DNA from: Pseudomonas thivervalensis
Lineage (GTDB): Bacteria > Pseudomonadota > Gammaproteobacteria > Pseudomonadales > Pseudomonadaceae
Length of the DNA: 64,000 bases
Assembly (NCBI RefSeq): GCF_001269655.1
Contig: NZ_LHVE01000020.1
Span: 620,001-684,000, forward strand
Direction: 5' to 3'
In this document: positions 1 through 8,674 of the stretch, piece by piece
How positions within the stretch are numbered: position 1 is the stretch's first letter
Layout of the letters: the number at the start of each line of letters is the position of its first letter
Notes under the pieces: model-generated
Databases searched by the model: none
What the model saw: only the letters and a program-made list of their open reading frames with translations
Told to the model about the DNA's origin: nothing
Program-made: the position numbers and the translations under genes

Positions 1-274
1 GCTCGGCCTTGCTGCGTTGCTCCACGTAGGAAGGCAGGTCGTCATAGCTGTAGTCCGGGTTGCGCGTCGCCTCGGTGGCCGGCTTAAGCCCGGCAATCAC
101 CTGGCCGAGACGGCTGACTTCGAAGCGAAAGCTGCCTTCGGGCAACTCCGCCAGCGTCTGGGCGCGGTTATCCAGCAGGCGCATCGGGAAATCCGGCCCG
201 CAGGCCAGCGCCGGGCCCAGCGGCAGGCAAAGACTCAGGCACAGCAGGTGACGAGGCCACTTACGGGTAAACAT
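1..274 (-). CDS. Secreted protein of unknown function (C-terminus cut by window edge)
   Basis: The ATG lies at 274 on the minus strand behind a strong Shine-Dalgarno (AAGGAGG, about 6 nt away), and the frame stays open to the window edge. The first 25 residues form a signal peptide: a basic start (MFTRKWPRH), a leucine-rich core, then an ALA-CG junction. The mature part begins CGPDFPMRLLDNR, so a Cys lies right at the cleavage site. It could be a lipoprotein or a periplasmic protein. Its start overlaps the end of the DUF3142 lipoprotein gene by 14 bp, which implies translational coupling and a shared task in the envelope. I do not recognise a family from the 91 visible residues. Confidence 0.7.
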   Translation of the reverse strand, partial: MFTRKWPRHLLCLSLCLPLGPALACGPDFPMRLLDNRAQTLAELPEGSFRFEVSRLGQVIAGLKPATEATRNPDYSYDDLPSYVEQRSKAE

Positions 275-1454
275 TGAAACCTCCTTGGTCAATTTTCGTA
301 CAGCGCGCCCAGCCGATTGCCCGTTGGCTACCCGCCGCCAAGCGGCCTTCCTGAATGCGGGTGAAGGTAAGCAGTCCGGGGGTTTGTTGCAACGTATAAC
401 CGGCCAAGGCATCGACGCCGTCACATGCGCCGACAGCAAGGGTCAGGCGCTGAGGCCAGGGGCTGTCGAGATTGCCCTGGTTGACCAGGCGGATATCGTA
501 CAAACCGCCCTGCTCCGCCCACTGCAACGCCAGGCGACTGTCCAAGTGATCGCCCCGAGCGACAGCGCCGAGCGTGGTCAGGCTCCACGCCCGACGGTCG
601 CCGGCCAGGGGCAGGCGAAACCAGATCAGCCCGGCGAGATGTCGCGGCGGATCAGCCCGCAGATCCGTTGCAAGCCCGGCCACGTGTTGCGGATCGGCCA
701 GCAACTCCCGACGCTCGCCACCGCGGTCGATCGGCACCTCGCTTTCCACCACCGGCACGCCGCTCTCCTGGGTCAGCAGCGCCACGCCGTAGGCCGGCAG
801 GGCCAGATAAAACGGCTTGGTGGTGATGTCACCCCAGCGTAGCGCCCACTGCCGGGCCTGTTTCGGATCGAACAGGCCTTGCCGAGGATCGCTCACCGCA
901 TGGACCTGCAGCACACTGCTGTCCACCGCATCCAACACCCCCGACAATGCAGGACTGTCGAGCCAGGCCGGTAGCGCCGTGATGCTGAGCCGCAGGTCGG
1001 CCGGCAGGATGTGCCGCAGTTGGGCGAGGAAATTTCCATAGGCCGGCAGCCGTGCATTGCCAGCATCGTGGTCGATCTCCACGCCCACCGGGGCCAGGCC
1101 TTGGGCCTGCCAATCGCCCAGCACTTGCTGGATTTGCGCGATGACCTCGTCCTGGTCCAGGGCCTTGAGCTGGCCGTCCAGGCGAATCACGGCGATCAGC
1201 GGACGACCGTCCGCCTTGAGCAGGGCTGGATCGATCCGCGCACGGCGCCAGCCCGCCCCGGGAAACGCCTGCAACGCCAGCACTCGTAGCGTAGAGAAAT
1301 CGCCGCGACTTTGGAGCAACGCCTGCCCGTGGGCCGGGGTCCATTGGCGTTGCCAAATGTAGAGCTGTTGATCGAGGGCCGGGGCCGGAGGTTGTTCGCA
1401 GGCCCCCAGAAGCAACACGGCGAGGACCAGGAAGAGCCGGGAAAAAACAGTCAT
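261..1454 (-). CDS. DUF3142 family lipoprotein
   Basis: 397 residues. The N-terminus is a lipoprotein signal with a lipobox (LLGAC, Cys19), so the protein is likely lipid-anchored in the cell envelope. The remainder (YIWQRQW near the start, then VEIDHDAGNARLPAY and similar blocks) resembles the DUF3142 family, whose fold is thought to be related to glycoside-hydrolase-like barrels; no catalytic assignment is safe. ATG at 1454. The 3' end overlaps the next minus-strand gene by 14 bp. Family assignment is from recalled similarity; function unknown. Confidence 0.75.
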   Translation of the reverse strand: MTVFSRLFLVLAVLLLGACEQPPAPALDQQLYIWQRQWTPAHGQALLQSRGDFSTLRVLALQAFPGAGWRRARIDPALLKADGRPLIAVIRLDGQLKALDQDEVIAQIQQVLGDWQAQGLAPVGVEIDHDAGNARLPAYGNFLAQLRHILPADLRLSITALPAWLDSPALSGVLDAVDSSVLQVHAVSDPRQGLFDPKQARQWALRWGDITTKPFYLALPAYGVALLTQESGVPVVESEVPIDRGGERRELLADPQHVAGLATDLRADPPRHLAGLIWFRLPLAGDRRAWSLTTLGAVARGDHLDSRLALQWAEQGGLYDIRLVNQGNLDSPWPQRLTLAVGACDGVDALAGYTLQQTPGLLTFTRIQEGRLAAGSQRAIGWARCTKIDQGGFNVYP

Positions 1455-1510
1455 GAAGCCTTACCACTCATAAAGCCCGGCAGATTACGCCACTCGGATC
1501 CTAGCGAATA

Positions 1511-1604
1511 CCTGTGGCGAGGGAGCTTGCTCCCGCTTGGGTGCGCAGCGCCCACCAAAAGGGGTCGCTGCGCAACCCAGCGGGAGCAAGCTCCCTCGCC
1601 ACAG
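1511..1604. repeat. REPIN: pair of inverted REP elements (family A)
   Basis: Two inverted copies of the core GTGGCGAGGGAGCTTGCTCC flank a short variable loop and form one long potential hairpin between the DUF3142 gene and the methyltransferase gene. The same core recurs at 16802, 21983 and 50847. It probably ends transcription of, or stabilises, the 3' end of the adjacent minus-strand operon. Confidence 0.85.
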
Positions 1605-1629
1605 TAAGCACCATCACTACAAGGGGGTG

Positions 1630-2454
1630 TTATGAAAGCGCGCCAGGCTTACGCGCAATAATCACCTGACTCTTGGCCACCACCGCGTCCAGCGCCTGCT
1701 TGATCTGCGCACCGCGTGGCGAACTCAGCACCGCTTGCCAAGTGTCGGCCCAATGCTTGAGCAATGGATGGTCGGGGTTGCTGAAATCGACCTTGGCTTC
1801 CCAGAACAGCAACATCCACATCGACCAGTAGAAACCGTATTGGCTGTGGCTCAATACCTCCAGCCCGGCCTCGCTGACCATCGCCTTGAACTGCTCTTCG
1901 CTGATGATGCGAATGTGGTTGGGTTTGCGGAAGTACTCCGGCGCGGCGATGTCTTTTTGCAGGTCTTCGGAGCTGGGGTGCGGCACGCTCAGCAAGTACA
2001 GCGCACCGGGCTGGCCGACCCTTACCAGCTCGGCGAGGAACTGCGCCGGGTCGTCGACGTGCTCGATGACTTCGGTGGACACCACTCGGGTAGCCGTGGC
2101 ATCGGCAATCGGCAGCGGGTTGCAGTCGGTCACGTGGCACTCGACTTCGCGCGCGGGGGTGTCGCTCAAGCGCTGGCGAGTGGCTTCGACCTTGGCCGCG
2201 TCGATGTCGGCGATGATGATCTTCGCCCCACGCATGCCACAAAAATGCACGTTGCCACCATCGCCGCAACCCACGTCCAGCAGCGTGTCTTCAGGCGTCA
2301 CCGGGAACCCTGTGAACAGTTCGCCGGTTTGCTGGTTGAACCAGCCGCTGAGCATCGCATCGTGCAGCCCGAGCATATACGGGTCGACTTTCTCGGCGAC
2401 CGGCTCGGCGGACGCGGGCGCGCCCGTGGTGAGTTTCTTCAAAAGGCTCAGCAT
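1630..2454 (-). CDS. Class I SAM-dependent methyltransferase (polysaccharide modification operon)
   Basis: 274 residues. Motif I, LDVGCGDGG, is at about residues 59-67 and the ribose-binding acid follows in IIIADID near residue 83. This is a Rossmann-fold methyltransferase of the type that acts on sugars or small molecules. It is the last gene of a five-gene minus-strand operon and overlaps the acyltransferase gene by 7 bp. It is a paralogue of the methyltransferase at 3599-4471: both have M-L-x-GWF, then TGEL, then EDTLLDVGCG at the same residue numbers. The gene order matches PA5455-PA5459 beside the common polysaccharide antigen locus of P. aeruginosa. A role in O-methylating rhamnan chains is inferred. 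Confidence 0.8.
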   Translation of the reverse strand: MLSLLKKLTTGAPASAEPVAEKVDPYMLGLHDAMLSGWFNQQTGELFTGFPVTPEDTLLDVGCGDGGNVHFCGMRGAKIIIADIDAAKVEATRQRLSDTPAREVECHVTDCNPLPIADATATRVVSTEVIEHVDDPAQFLAELVRVGQPGALYLLSVPHPSSEDLQKDIAAPEYFRKPNHIRIISEEQFKAMVSEAGLEVLSHSQYGFYWSMWMLLFWEAKVDFSNPDHPLLKHWADTWQAVLSSPRGAQIKQALDAVVAKSQVIIARKPGALS

Positions 2455-3602
2455 GACGGGGCTCCAGAGGCAGGAAGGACGGTTCGGGCGGCGGACAGGC
2501 GTTCAACCAACCGGGCACCACGATTGCGCATGGGCATTTCGACCCAGCGGTAGTTGAGTTCGCTCAATAGCCCGATCAGCAACAACGCACAGGCCAAGGC
2601 CGGCCAGGGATGGCTTGCCGGGTCCGGCGAGCCCAAGGGGGCGAAACGAAACCACAACTCGCGCAGCAGGAAAAACACCGGGATGTGGATCAGGTAGATC
2701 CCATAGGAACGACTGCCCACCCAGGTCAGCGCCGTTTTCAATCGACCGCGGGGCAACAGGTAATCCCGATCATAGGAGGCCACCCAGACCAGCACGGCGC
2801 TGAGTACGGCAATGACCCCGAGACGGTAGAACGACAAATTGAAGTGCTCAGTCGCGATCCAGGCCATCACGCTGCCAAGGCCCAGCACCAGCAGCACACC
2901 CAACGGCGGGCGGCGAAACCAGGTGGGCTCGAAGCGCCAGTAGCTGGCCTGCAGGCTCCAGATCGACAACAACACGCCCAGCGCCAAGGCATCGGTACGA
3001 ATCACCGACAGCCACAGCGCCCGCCAGGTAAAGAACTGCACCAGCACCACCGCCAGCAACACCCACGCCAGGTAGCGACGCGAGACGAACACCAGCAGCG
3101 GCAGGATCAGATAGAACTGCTCTTCCAACGACAGCGTCCAGTACACGAAGCTCGCGCCGTACTCATAGTGCATGAACGCATCGGCAAAGCGCAGGTTGGC
3201 AAATTGCAGGAAACCGGCCAGGGTCGCCTGCAGGTTGGCCTGCACGCTGCCGAACGCGCCGGAGCGGTTGAGGAAGAACACCGCGAACAGCACCAGCAGC
3301 AGCCAGAGCCAGGCCGACGGCAACAGGCGAAACGCCCGGCGAATCCAGAAGTCCCGGGTGACCGCCCAGAATTGCCGGGGGTTGTCGCAGCGCCGCAATT
3401 GCGGGATCAGGCTGCGCCCGATGACGAACCCGGAAATCGCGAAGAACAGGTCCACGCCCCACCACAGCTGGAAACTGTCGGACAGGGCCGCCAGGCGCGG
3501 CCAGCCGCCAGGAAACGGCATGCCTTGCAGGTGATGGAACAGCACGCCGATGACCGCAACGGCGCGCAGCAACTCGATGTCCAGGATCCGCTTGCTGCTC
3601 AT
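2448..3602 (-). CDS. Acyltransferase 3 family (OafA/YrhL type) membrane protein
   Basis: 384 residues, strongly hydrophobic with about ten membrane segments. The N-terminus has the family pattern, an Arg in LRAVAVIGVLFHH (R13, H23-H24), followed by DLFFAISGFVIGRSL near residues 50-65. Acyltransferase-3 proteins transfer acetyl or other acyl groups to exported glycans at the inner membrane. It sits between two methyltransferase genes, overlapping the downstream one by 7 bp and the upstream one by 4 bp (ATGA). The likely substrate is the cell-surface polysaccharide made by the divergent operon; this is inference from context and from the matching P. aeruginosa gene order. Confidence 0.85.
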   Translation of the reverse strand: MSSKRILDIELLRAVAVIGVLFHHLQGMPFPGGWPRLAALSDSFQLWWGVDLFFAISGFVIGRSLIPQLRRCDNPRQFWAVTRDFWIRRAFRLLPSAWLWLLLVLFAVFFLNRSGAFGSVQANLQATLAGFLQFANLRFADAFMHYEYGASFVYWTLSLEEQFYLILPLLVFVSRRYLAWVLLAVVLVQFFTWRALWLSVIRTDALALGVLLSIWSLQASYWRFEPTWFRRPPLGVLLVLGLGSVMAWIATEHFNLSFYRLGVIAVLSAVLVWVASYDRDYLLPRGRLKTALTWVGSRSYGIYLIHIPVFFLLRELWFRFAPLGSPDPASHPWPALACALLLIGLLSELNYRWVEMPMRNRGARLVERLSAARTVLPASGAPSC

Positions 3603-4471
3603 GAAGGGCTCCCGGAAGAAGGATCGGGTTTACGCGCGATGATGACCTGGCTCTTGGGCATGAACCGGTCCAGCACCTGCTTGATTGCCAAGCCGTCGGG
3701 TTGCGTCAGTACGTCCCGCCAGAGGCCCGCCCAGCGCTCCATCAACGGTGGATACGGCGCCTGGATACGGTCCCGCACAGCGCCCTCTAGCTCCCGGCCT
3801 GCCGCCTGTTCGCTGGCCCAGAAGAAAATCATGCCCATGACCCAGAAAAATCCGCTGGCCTGGCGGTGCTCGATCACCAGCCCGGCACCCTCCACCAGCG
3901 CGGCGAATCGTTCGGCAGTGAAAATCTGCACGTGGTTGGGCGCTTGAAAATAGCCCGGCGGCGCGATGCCTTGCTGCAAATGCTCACCCACCGAGGCCGG
4001 CACGCTGAGTAGGTACTGCGCCCCGGGCCGGCCCATGCGCACCAGTTCGGCCATGAACGGCTCCGGCTCGTGGATATGCTCGAGCACCTCCATGCAGACG
4101 ATCTTGTTCGCACAGCCATCGGCCAGGGGCAGCGGCAGGCTGTTGCTGACCAGGCCCAGGAACGGCGCGGTGGCCCGGGCTTCGACTTGGCGGGCCAGGT
4201 CGCGCACCTTGTCCTGTTCGCTGTCGGTAAAGATCACGGACGCGCCCTGGCGCATTGCAAACAGGGTCGCCACGCCTTCGCCGCAGCCGACATCCAGCAA
4301 TGTATCCTCGGCCGTGATGGCAAAGCCCTTGAGCAACTCACCGGTTTCACTGCGAAACCAACCGTCGAGCATCGCGTCATAGAGGCCGACATCACGGGGT
4401 GAAGCGGCCACCGTCACGGGTGGCGAAGGTTCGACCGGTGGCCTGAGCCCCGCCAGCCATCGGCGGATCAT
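3599..4471 (-). CDS. Class I SAM-dependent methyltransferase (paralogue of 1630-2454)
   Basis: 290 residues. Motif I, LDVGCGEG, lies near residues 59-66, with a following acidic residue in VIFTDSEQDK and a motif-IV-like segment around CMEVLEHI. It overlaps both neighbours by 4 bp (ATGA), so translation is coupled. Relative to the other methyltransferase in the operon it has extra residues near RELEGAVRDRIQAPYP before the conserved C-terminus, which ends KSQVIIARKP in both proteins. Probably modifies surface polysaccharide; the acceptor sugar is not shown by sequence. Confidence 0.8.
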   Translation of the reverse strand: MIRRWLAGLRPPVEPSPPVTVAASPRDVGLYDAMLDGWFRSETGELLKGFAITAEDTLLDVGCGEGVATLFAMRQGASVIFTDSEQDKVRDLARQVEARATAPFLGLVSNSLPLPLADGCANKIVCMEVLEHIHEPEPFMAELVRMGRPGAQYLLSVPASVGEHLQQGIAPPGYFQAPNHVQIFTAERFAALVEGAGLVIEHRQASGFFWVMGMIFFWASEQAAGRELEGAVRDRIQAPYPPLMERWAGLWRDVLTQPDGLAIKQVLDRFMPKSQVIIARKPDPSSGSPS

Positions 4472-5760
4472 GACAGCTGCGCGTTCCCGCGCCGCTTGAG
4501 TATGTCGTCGAAAAACGCCCGCAGACGCTGCTCGGCATTGGCCTGACTGCAGAATGTCTCCAGGCTGCGCACGGCGTGGGCCGACATCCGGCGGTAACGC
4601 TCAGGGTCGTTTTTGGCCACGTCATAACTGGCGCGATAGGCCGAGCACAACGAGTCCCAATCGGTGACATACCGCAGGGTCCGGTAGGCGGCACGCGGGT
4701 CGTGGGGCCAGGCGGTCAGTTCTTCGGTCGAGTCCACCACGAAGGCATTGTCGTGGTCGATGTAGTCAGCCATTGCCGTGTTCAGCGGCGCAATCGCCGG
4801 GCGACCGCAGGACATGAACTCCATCAACGGCAGGCATTGCCCTTCCCCATAGGAACTGTTGACCACATACCGGGTGGCTTCCACCAGTCGCTCGTAGTCC
4901 GCGTCCGCCAGATATCCATGTATCAGCACGATGCGGCAGCGGTACGACTGGTTCTTGTAGACGTGGTGAAGCATGTCGGTCAGCGCGGCGGTGACGTCGT
5001 GATGCGTCAACTTGAGTACCAAGGTTGCGTCGGCAACGTCGCGGAATGTCGTGCAAAACGCGCTGATCATGTCCTTCCAGTTCTTGCGGCCGTCGTAAGG
5101 ATTGAACACGGAGGTGTAGATCACACCGTCCAGCAGTAACTCGCAATCCTCGGCCGGGCCGTCCAGCACCAGCGGCGTGCCGGCATGATGCGCCGGTGGG
5201 CCATAAGGCCGCAGGTCGGTGGTGCGGCTGTCGATCAACAGGCCACGCAATTGCAGGCGCATGTGATCCACCGTCGGTCGCTGGGCCAGCACCGCACCGC
5301 GTGCGGCAAAGCGGTCCCATACTGGCGCGGCGATGGCGGCGACGGGGAAGTCCGCCCCCATCACCTCTCGAACGGTTTTGACGGTGAAGCTGGAATGGGT
5401 GATCGCCATGCCGGTTGCGCCCAGGACCACTCGCCAATCGTGCCGGGGTTCGCCCTGCCAGCTTTCAGTGGGAATGGTGCTGAACTCCCAAGCGAATACT
5501 GGGATCGTCGGGCAAACGTAGTGGGCGGCGGTGCGATGAGGGGGCGAAAACGACAGGAAGATGCATTCTTCGCCACGCGCCCGGCAATCGGCATATAGCT
5601 GATCGACCTCTTCGTCAGGCCGGGTCACTTCGACGACCTGCCCCAACCGCTCCAGCACCGGGCGAAACTCCTTGAGCACGAAGTAATAGCTGTATTCGGG
5701 CTTGCCGAGGTTTTCCAGGATGTTGCTCTGGTTGGTTTCCGAATAAATGATGATCAACAT
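4468..5760 (-). CDS. Glycosyltransferase, GT4-like
   Basis: 430 residues. The C-terminal half shows a GT-B nucleotide-sugar-binding domain: VFNPYDGRKNWKDM, then VLIHGYL, then SYGEGQCLPLMEFMSCGRP, where the Glu-rich loop matches the EX7E region of GT4 enzymes. The N-terminus (IIYSETNQSN, then GKPEYSYYFVLKEFRPVLE) is shared with the upstream gene, so the two are tandem paralogues. It overlaps upstream by 7 bp and downstream by 4 bp. A role in extending or capping rhamnan is inferred from neighbours; donor and linkage are unknown. Confidence 0.8.
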   Translation of the reverse strand: MLIIIYSETNQSNILENLGKPEYSYYFVLKEFRPVLERLGQVVEVTRPDEEVDQLYADCRARGEECIFLSFSPPHRTAAHYVCPTIPVFAWEFSTIPTESWQGEPRHDWRVVLGATGMAITHSSFTVKTVREVMGADFPVAAIAAPVWDRFAARGAVLAQRPTVDHMRLQLRGLLIDSRTTDLRPYGPPAHHAGTPLVLDGPAEDCELLLDGVIYTSVFNPYDGRKNWKDMISAFCTTFRDVADATLVLKLTHHDVTAALTDMLHHVYKNQSYRCRIVLIHGYLADADYERLVEATRYVVNSSYGEGQCLPLMEFMSCGRPAIAPLNTAMADYIDHDNAFVVDSTEELTAWPHDPRAAYRTLRYVTDWDSLCSAYRASYDVAKNDPERYRRMSAHAVRSLETFCSQANAEQRLRAFFDDILKRRGNAQLS

Positions 5761-7334
5761 GAGGCGATACCTGCCTGAACCGCCAATGACAGCCCGTCAT
5801 CGCAGCCTGGCGCCGCGATGAAATCCGCCAGGCGCTGCTGCACCGGGGCGAACCCGCAATAACGGCGCATCCGCTCGCTCGCGGCAACGGCCATGGCCTG
5901 GTAGGCCTGCGGCTGGTGCTTGGCCATGGCATAACTCTGCTCATAGGCGAGCTTCAATGAACCCCAGTCGGGTCGATGGCGCAGGGTGCGATACAAAATA
6001 CGTGAGTCTTCCGGCCAGATCGTCGGTTCACGGCTGGACTTGACGATGAAAGCCACCTCGGCGTCGATGTAATCACGCATCGCCGTGTGGTCCGGCGCGA
6101 TGACCGGCCGAGCGCAGGACATGAACTCCATCAACGGCAGGCACAGGCCTTCGCAGCGGGACGCATTGACGTAGAAACTCGCCGCGCCATACAGCCGGGC
6201 GAATTGTTCGTCCTCCAGGTAACCGTGCATCACCACCACCCGGCAACTGAACGGCGACAGTTGCGACAGCAGCGTCAGCAGCTCGACGTAATAGGTCGAC
6301 AGATCGTTCTGGGTCATTTTCAGCACCAGCGTGGCGTCCTCGACGTCGCGCAGTGCCCAACAGAATGCGGTGATCAACTGATGCCAGTTCTTGCGACCGT
6401 CATCGGGGTTGAACACGCTGACGTACACCACCCCGCTGACGTTGGTCTCGACCACCTGGCGGGTGTCCGGCAGAACGGCCTGGGGATGTTCGGAGGGTCC
6501 TGGCTCTGGAGCGGCCTCGACGGCCAGCGACGGTCCCCGCAGGATCCTGCTGGCCGCAATGCGAACCGGCCCCGGAATCAGGTCACGAACCGCCTCGCGG
6601 TACCAGCTCAGCAGGTTGTGCTTGAACAGCCACACAGGAGCTTGCTCGGCCTTGCCGGTGAAGGCGCGGATGACTTCGCGCAGGTAACGGCGGGAAATGG
6701 ATGCGCGCCGCCGCCAGGTCAGGGGCTGCGGCTTGGTGGCCGGGTGCGGCGACTCTTCAAGGATCGGTGCGATCAAGCCGTCCGCCGACAGCCCGAGGGG
6801 CCGGCTGTCGATGATGCAACCCTTGATCCGCAAAGTCGTTCCCGGGTTGATCGGCAAGCTCGGGTGGCGCTCACGAACCGCTGCGAAACGCTCCCACAGC
6901 GGCGTGGGCAACACCAGCACCGGGAAATCCTCGCCCAAGCTCCGACGGATCGCCTCGGCCGTATGGCTGGACAGGGTAATCACCCGGCCATGTCGGGCCA
7001 GCGTGCGGCTCCAGTCATGCCTCGGGTCGTCGTCCCAGTGCTCGGCCGGGATCGAATCGAATTCCCAGGCCACCACACAGACCATCGGACAAAGCAGATC
7101 CAGCGGGGTCTTGTGAGGAGGGGAAAACGAAAGGAACAAGCAGTCCTGTCCGGCCTGCTGCAACGTTTGATAAAGCGGATCGACCTCGGCGACCGACGAC
7201 ACCACATGCACCGGCCCCAGGCTTTCCAGCACGGGACGATAAGCCTTGAGCACGAAGTAATAGCTGTACTCAGGCCGTCCGAGGCTCTGGCTGATGGAGC
7301 GATCATTTACGTCCGAGTAAAGAATGAAATTCAT
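5754..7334 (-). CDS. Glycosyltransferase, GT4-like, with extra central segment
   Basis: 526 residues and the first gene of the minus-strand operon. The ends match the downstream paralogue (GRPEYSYYFVLKAYRPVLE; FNPDDGRKNWHQL; RCEGLCLPLMEFMSCARP). Between about residues 200 and 300 there is a stretch largely absent from the 430-residue paralogue, rich in Arg and Pro (LTWRRRASISRRYLREV, then a PEPGPSEHPQ linker). It may be an amphipathic membrane-docking or partner-binding insert. The ATG at 7334 faces rmd across a 425-bp divergent region. Likely acts on the rhamnan; specificity unknown. Confidence 0.8.
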   Translation of the reverse strand: MNFILYSDVNDRSISQSLGRPEYSYYFVLKAYRPVLESLGPVHVVSSVAEVDPLYQTLQQAGQDCLFLSFSPPHKTPLDLLCPMVCVVAWEFDSIPAEHWDDDPRHDWSRTLARHGRVITLSSHTAEAIRRSLGEDFPVLVLPTPLWERFAAVRERHPSLPINPGTTLRIKGCIIDSRPLGLSADGLIAPILEESPHPATKPQPLTWRRRASISRRYLREVIRAFTGKAEQAPVWLFKHNLLSWYREAVRDLIPGPVRIAASRILRGPSLAVEAAPEPGPSEHPQAVLPDTRQVVETNVSGVVYVSVFNPDDGRKNWHQLITAFCWALRDVEDATLVLKMTQNDLSTYYVELLTLLSQLSPFSCRVVVMHGYLEDEQFARLYGAASFYVNASRCEGLCLPLMEFMSCARPVIAPDHTAMRDYIDAEVAFIVKSSREPTIWPEDSRILYRTLRHRPDWGSLKLAYEQSYAMAKHQPQAYQAMAVAASERMRRYCGFAPVQQRLADFIAAPGCDDGLSLAVQAGIASC

Positions 7335-7759
7335 GGCATTCCATCATGGCGCCGCCATCCCGGCAGCCCACTTCATGACGGTCGAGTCACGCATCGAGCC
7401 GGCCCGGGGGCCGTCACTCGTGGTTCGTCTTGTTACCCGTCTCGTTCTTGTTTTTGGGGTCCCGCCCTTTGGGTTCGACCCGAAGATCGCAACCAGGAGC
7501 AAGCCTGACGTGGGGGCATTCTAAACACATCCGCCAAGGGTTCGTGAACCGCTCGATGTGAATAAACCCGCTATAAATATGAGAACTGACCGGTCACGGT
7601 TTGCGCTGTTGAAATTGCTGCGAAATTGGCACAGATTGGCAACCAAACAACTACAACAAACACTTCGCTAAGCTGATCGTTGAGTGAGTTTTCCCAGATT
7701 TTACGGAAATTTCCTACTCAATTCGCGATAGACGAAGTCACCGTAGAGGGGGCTTGTGC
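7335..7759. promoter_or_regulatory. Divergent intergenic region between the two polysaccharide operons
   Basis: 425 bp without a gene, more AT-rich than its surroundings. It must hold promoters for the minus-strand modification operon and the plus-strand rhamnan operon. A perfect 12-bp palindrome GGTTCGTGAACC is at 7539-7550 and a TATAAATATGA stretch lies near 7573. No promoter can be assigned with confidence by eye. Confidence 0.5.
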
Positions 7760-8674
7760 TTGAAAAAACGTCTGTTCGTTACAGGCCTCGGCGGTTTCGT
7801 TGGACGTCACCTCAAATCTCGACTGAACGGTCATGATTCGGCGTGGCAGGTGATGCCTGTCGCCGCGCGCTACGACCTGACGGATGCCAAGACCTTGGAA
7901 GGCCTCTGGTCCGAGGTTCCTGACGCCGTGATCCACCTGGCAGGTCAGACATTCGTCCCGGAAGCCTTCCGCGATCCGGCGCGCACCCTGCACATCAACC
8001 TGCTGGGCACCTTGAACCTGCTCCAGGCCCTCAAGGCCCGGGGTTTCACCGGCACGTTCCTGTATGTCAGCTCCGGCGATGTCTATGGCCAGGTCGGCGA
8101 AGACCAACTGCCGATCACCGAACTGCAATCACCCGCCCCACGCAACCCGTATGCCGTAAGCAAGCTGTCAGCCGAACTGCTGAGCCTGCAATGGGGCATG
8201 AGCGAAGGCTGGCCAGTGCTGGTGGCCCGCCCGTTCAACCATATCGGAGCGGGCCAGAAGGACAGCTTCGTCATTGCCAGCGCCGCCCGACAAATCAGCC
8301 GGATCAAACTGGGCCTGCAACCGGCGCGGCTGCAAGTGGGCGATATCGACGTGACCCGCGATTTCCTCGATGTCGGCGATGTGATCTCGGCCTACCTGGC
8401 CCTGCTGGAAAAAGGCGCCCCGGGGCAGGTCTACAACATCTGCTCGGGCCGCGAGCAGAGCATTCGCAGCCTGATCGAACAACTGGGCGATATCGCCCAG
8501 GTCGATGTGCAACTGATCCAGGACCCTGCGCGTCTTCGCCGCGCCGAACAGCGTCGCGTCTGTGGTAGCCCTGCCAAGCTACGACAGGCCACCGGATGGA
8601 CGCCCGAAACAACAACACAACAATCCTTGCGGGCGATCCTGTCCGACTGGGAGATACGGGTACAACAAGAATGA
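7760..8674 (+). CDS. rmd: GDP-6-deoxy-4-keto-D-mannose reductase (GDP-D-rhamnose synthase)
   Basis: 304 residues, short-chain dehydrogenase/reductase fold. The NAD(P)-binding motif is GLGGFVG near residue 8; the catalytic Ser region is SSGDVYG and the Tyr-Lys pair is YAVSK. It reduces GDP-4-keto-6-deoxy-D-mannose to GDP-D-rhamnose, the donor for the A-band polymer. I choose TTG at 7760 because GAGGGGG (7746-7752) is about 7 nt upstream; an in-frame TTG at 7754 is too close to it. The resulting start KKRLFVTGLGGFVG matches the remembered start of P. aeruginosa Rmd. First gene of an eight-gene operon; overlaps gmd by 4 bp (ATGA). Confidence 0.92.
   Translation: MKKRLFVTGLGGFVGRHLKSRLNGHDSAWQVMPVAARYDLTDAKTLEGLWSEVPDAVIHLAGQTFVPEAFRDPARTLHINLLGTLNLLQALKARGFTGTFLYVSSGDVYGQVGEDQLPITELQSPAPRNPYAVSKLSAELLSLQWGMSEGWPVLVARPFNHIGAGQKDSFVIASAARQISRIKLGLQPARLQVGDIDVTRDFLDVGDVISAYLALLEKGAPGQVYNICSGREQSIRSLIEQLGDIAQVDVQLIQDPARLRRAEQRRVCGSPAKLRQATGWTPETTTQQSLRAILSDWEIRVQQE

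Noticed and set aside
7539..7550. GGTTCGTGAACC as a specific operator
   Set aside because: A perfect palindrome, but only one copy and no link to a known regulator; listed only as part of the divergent region.
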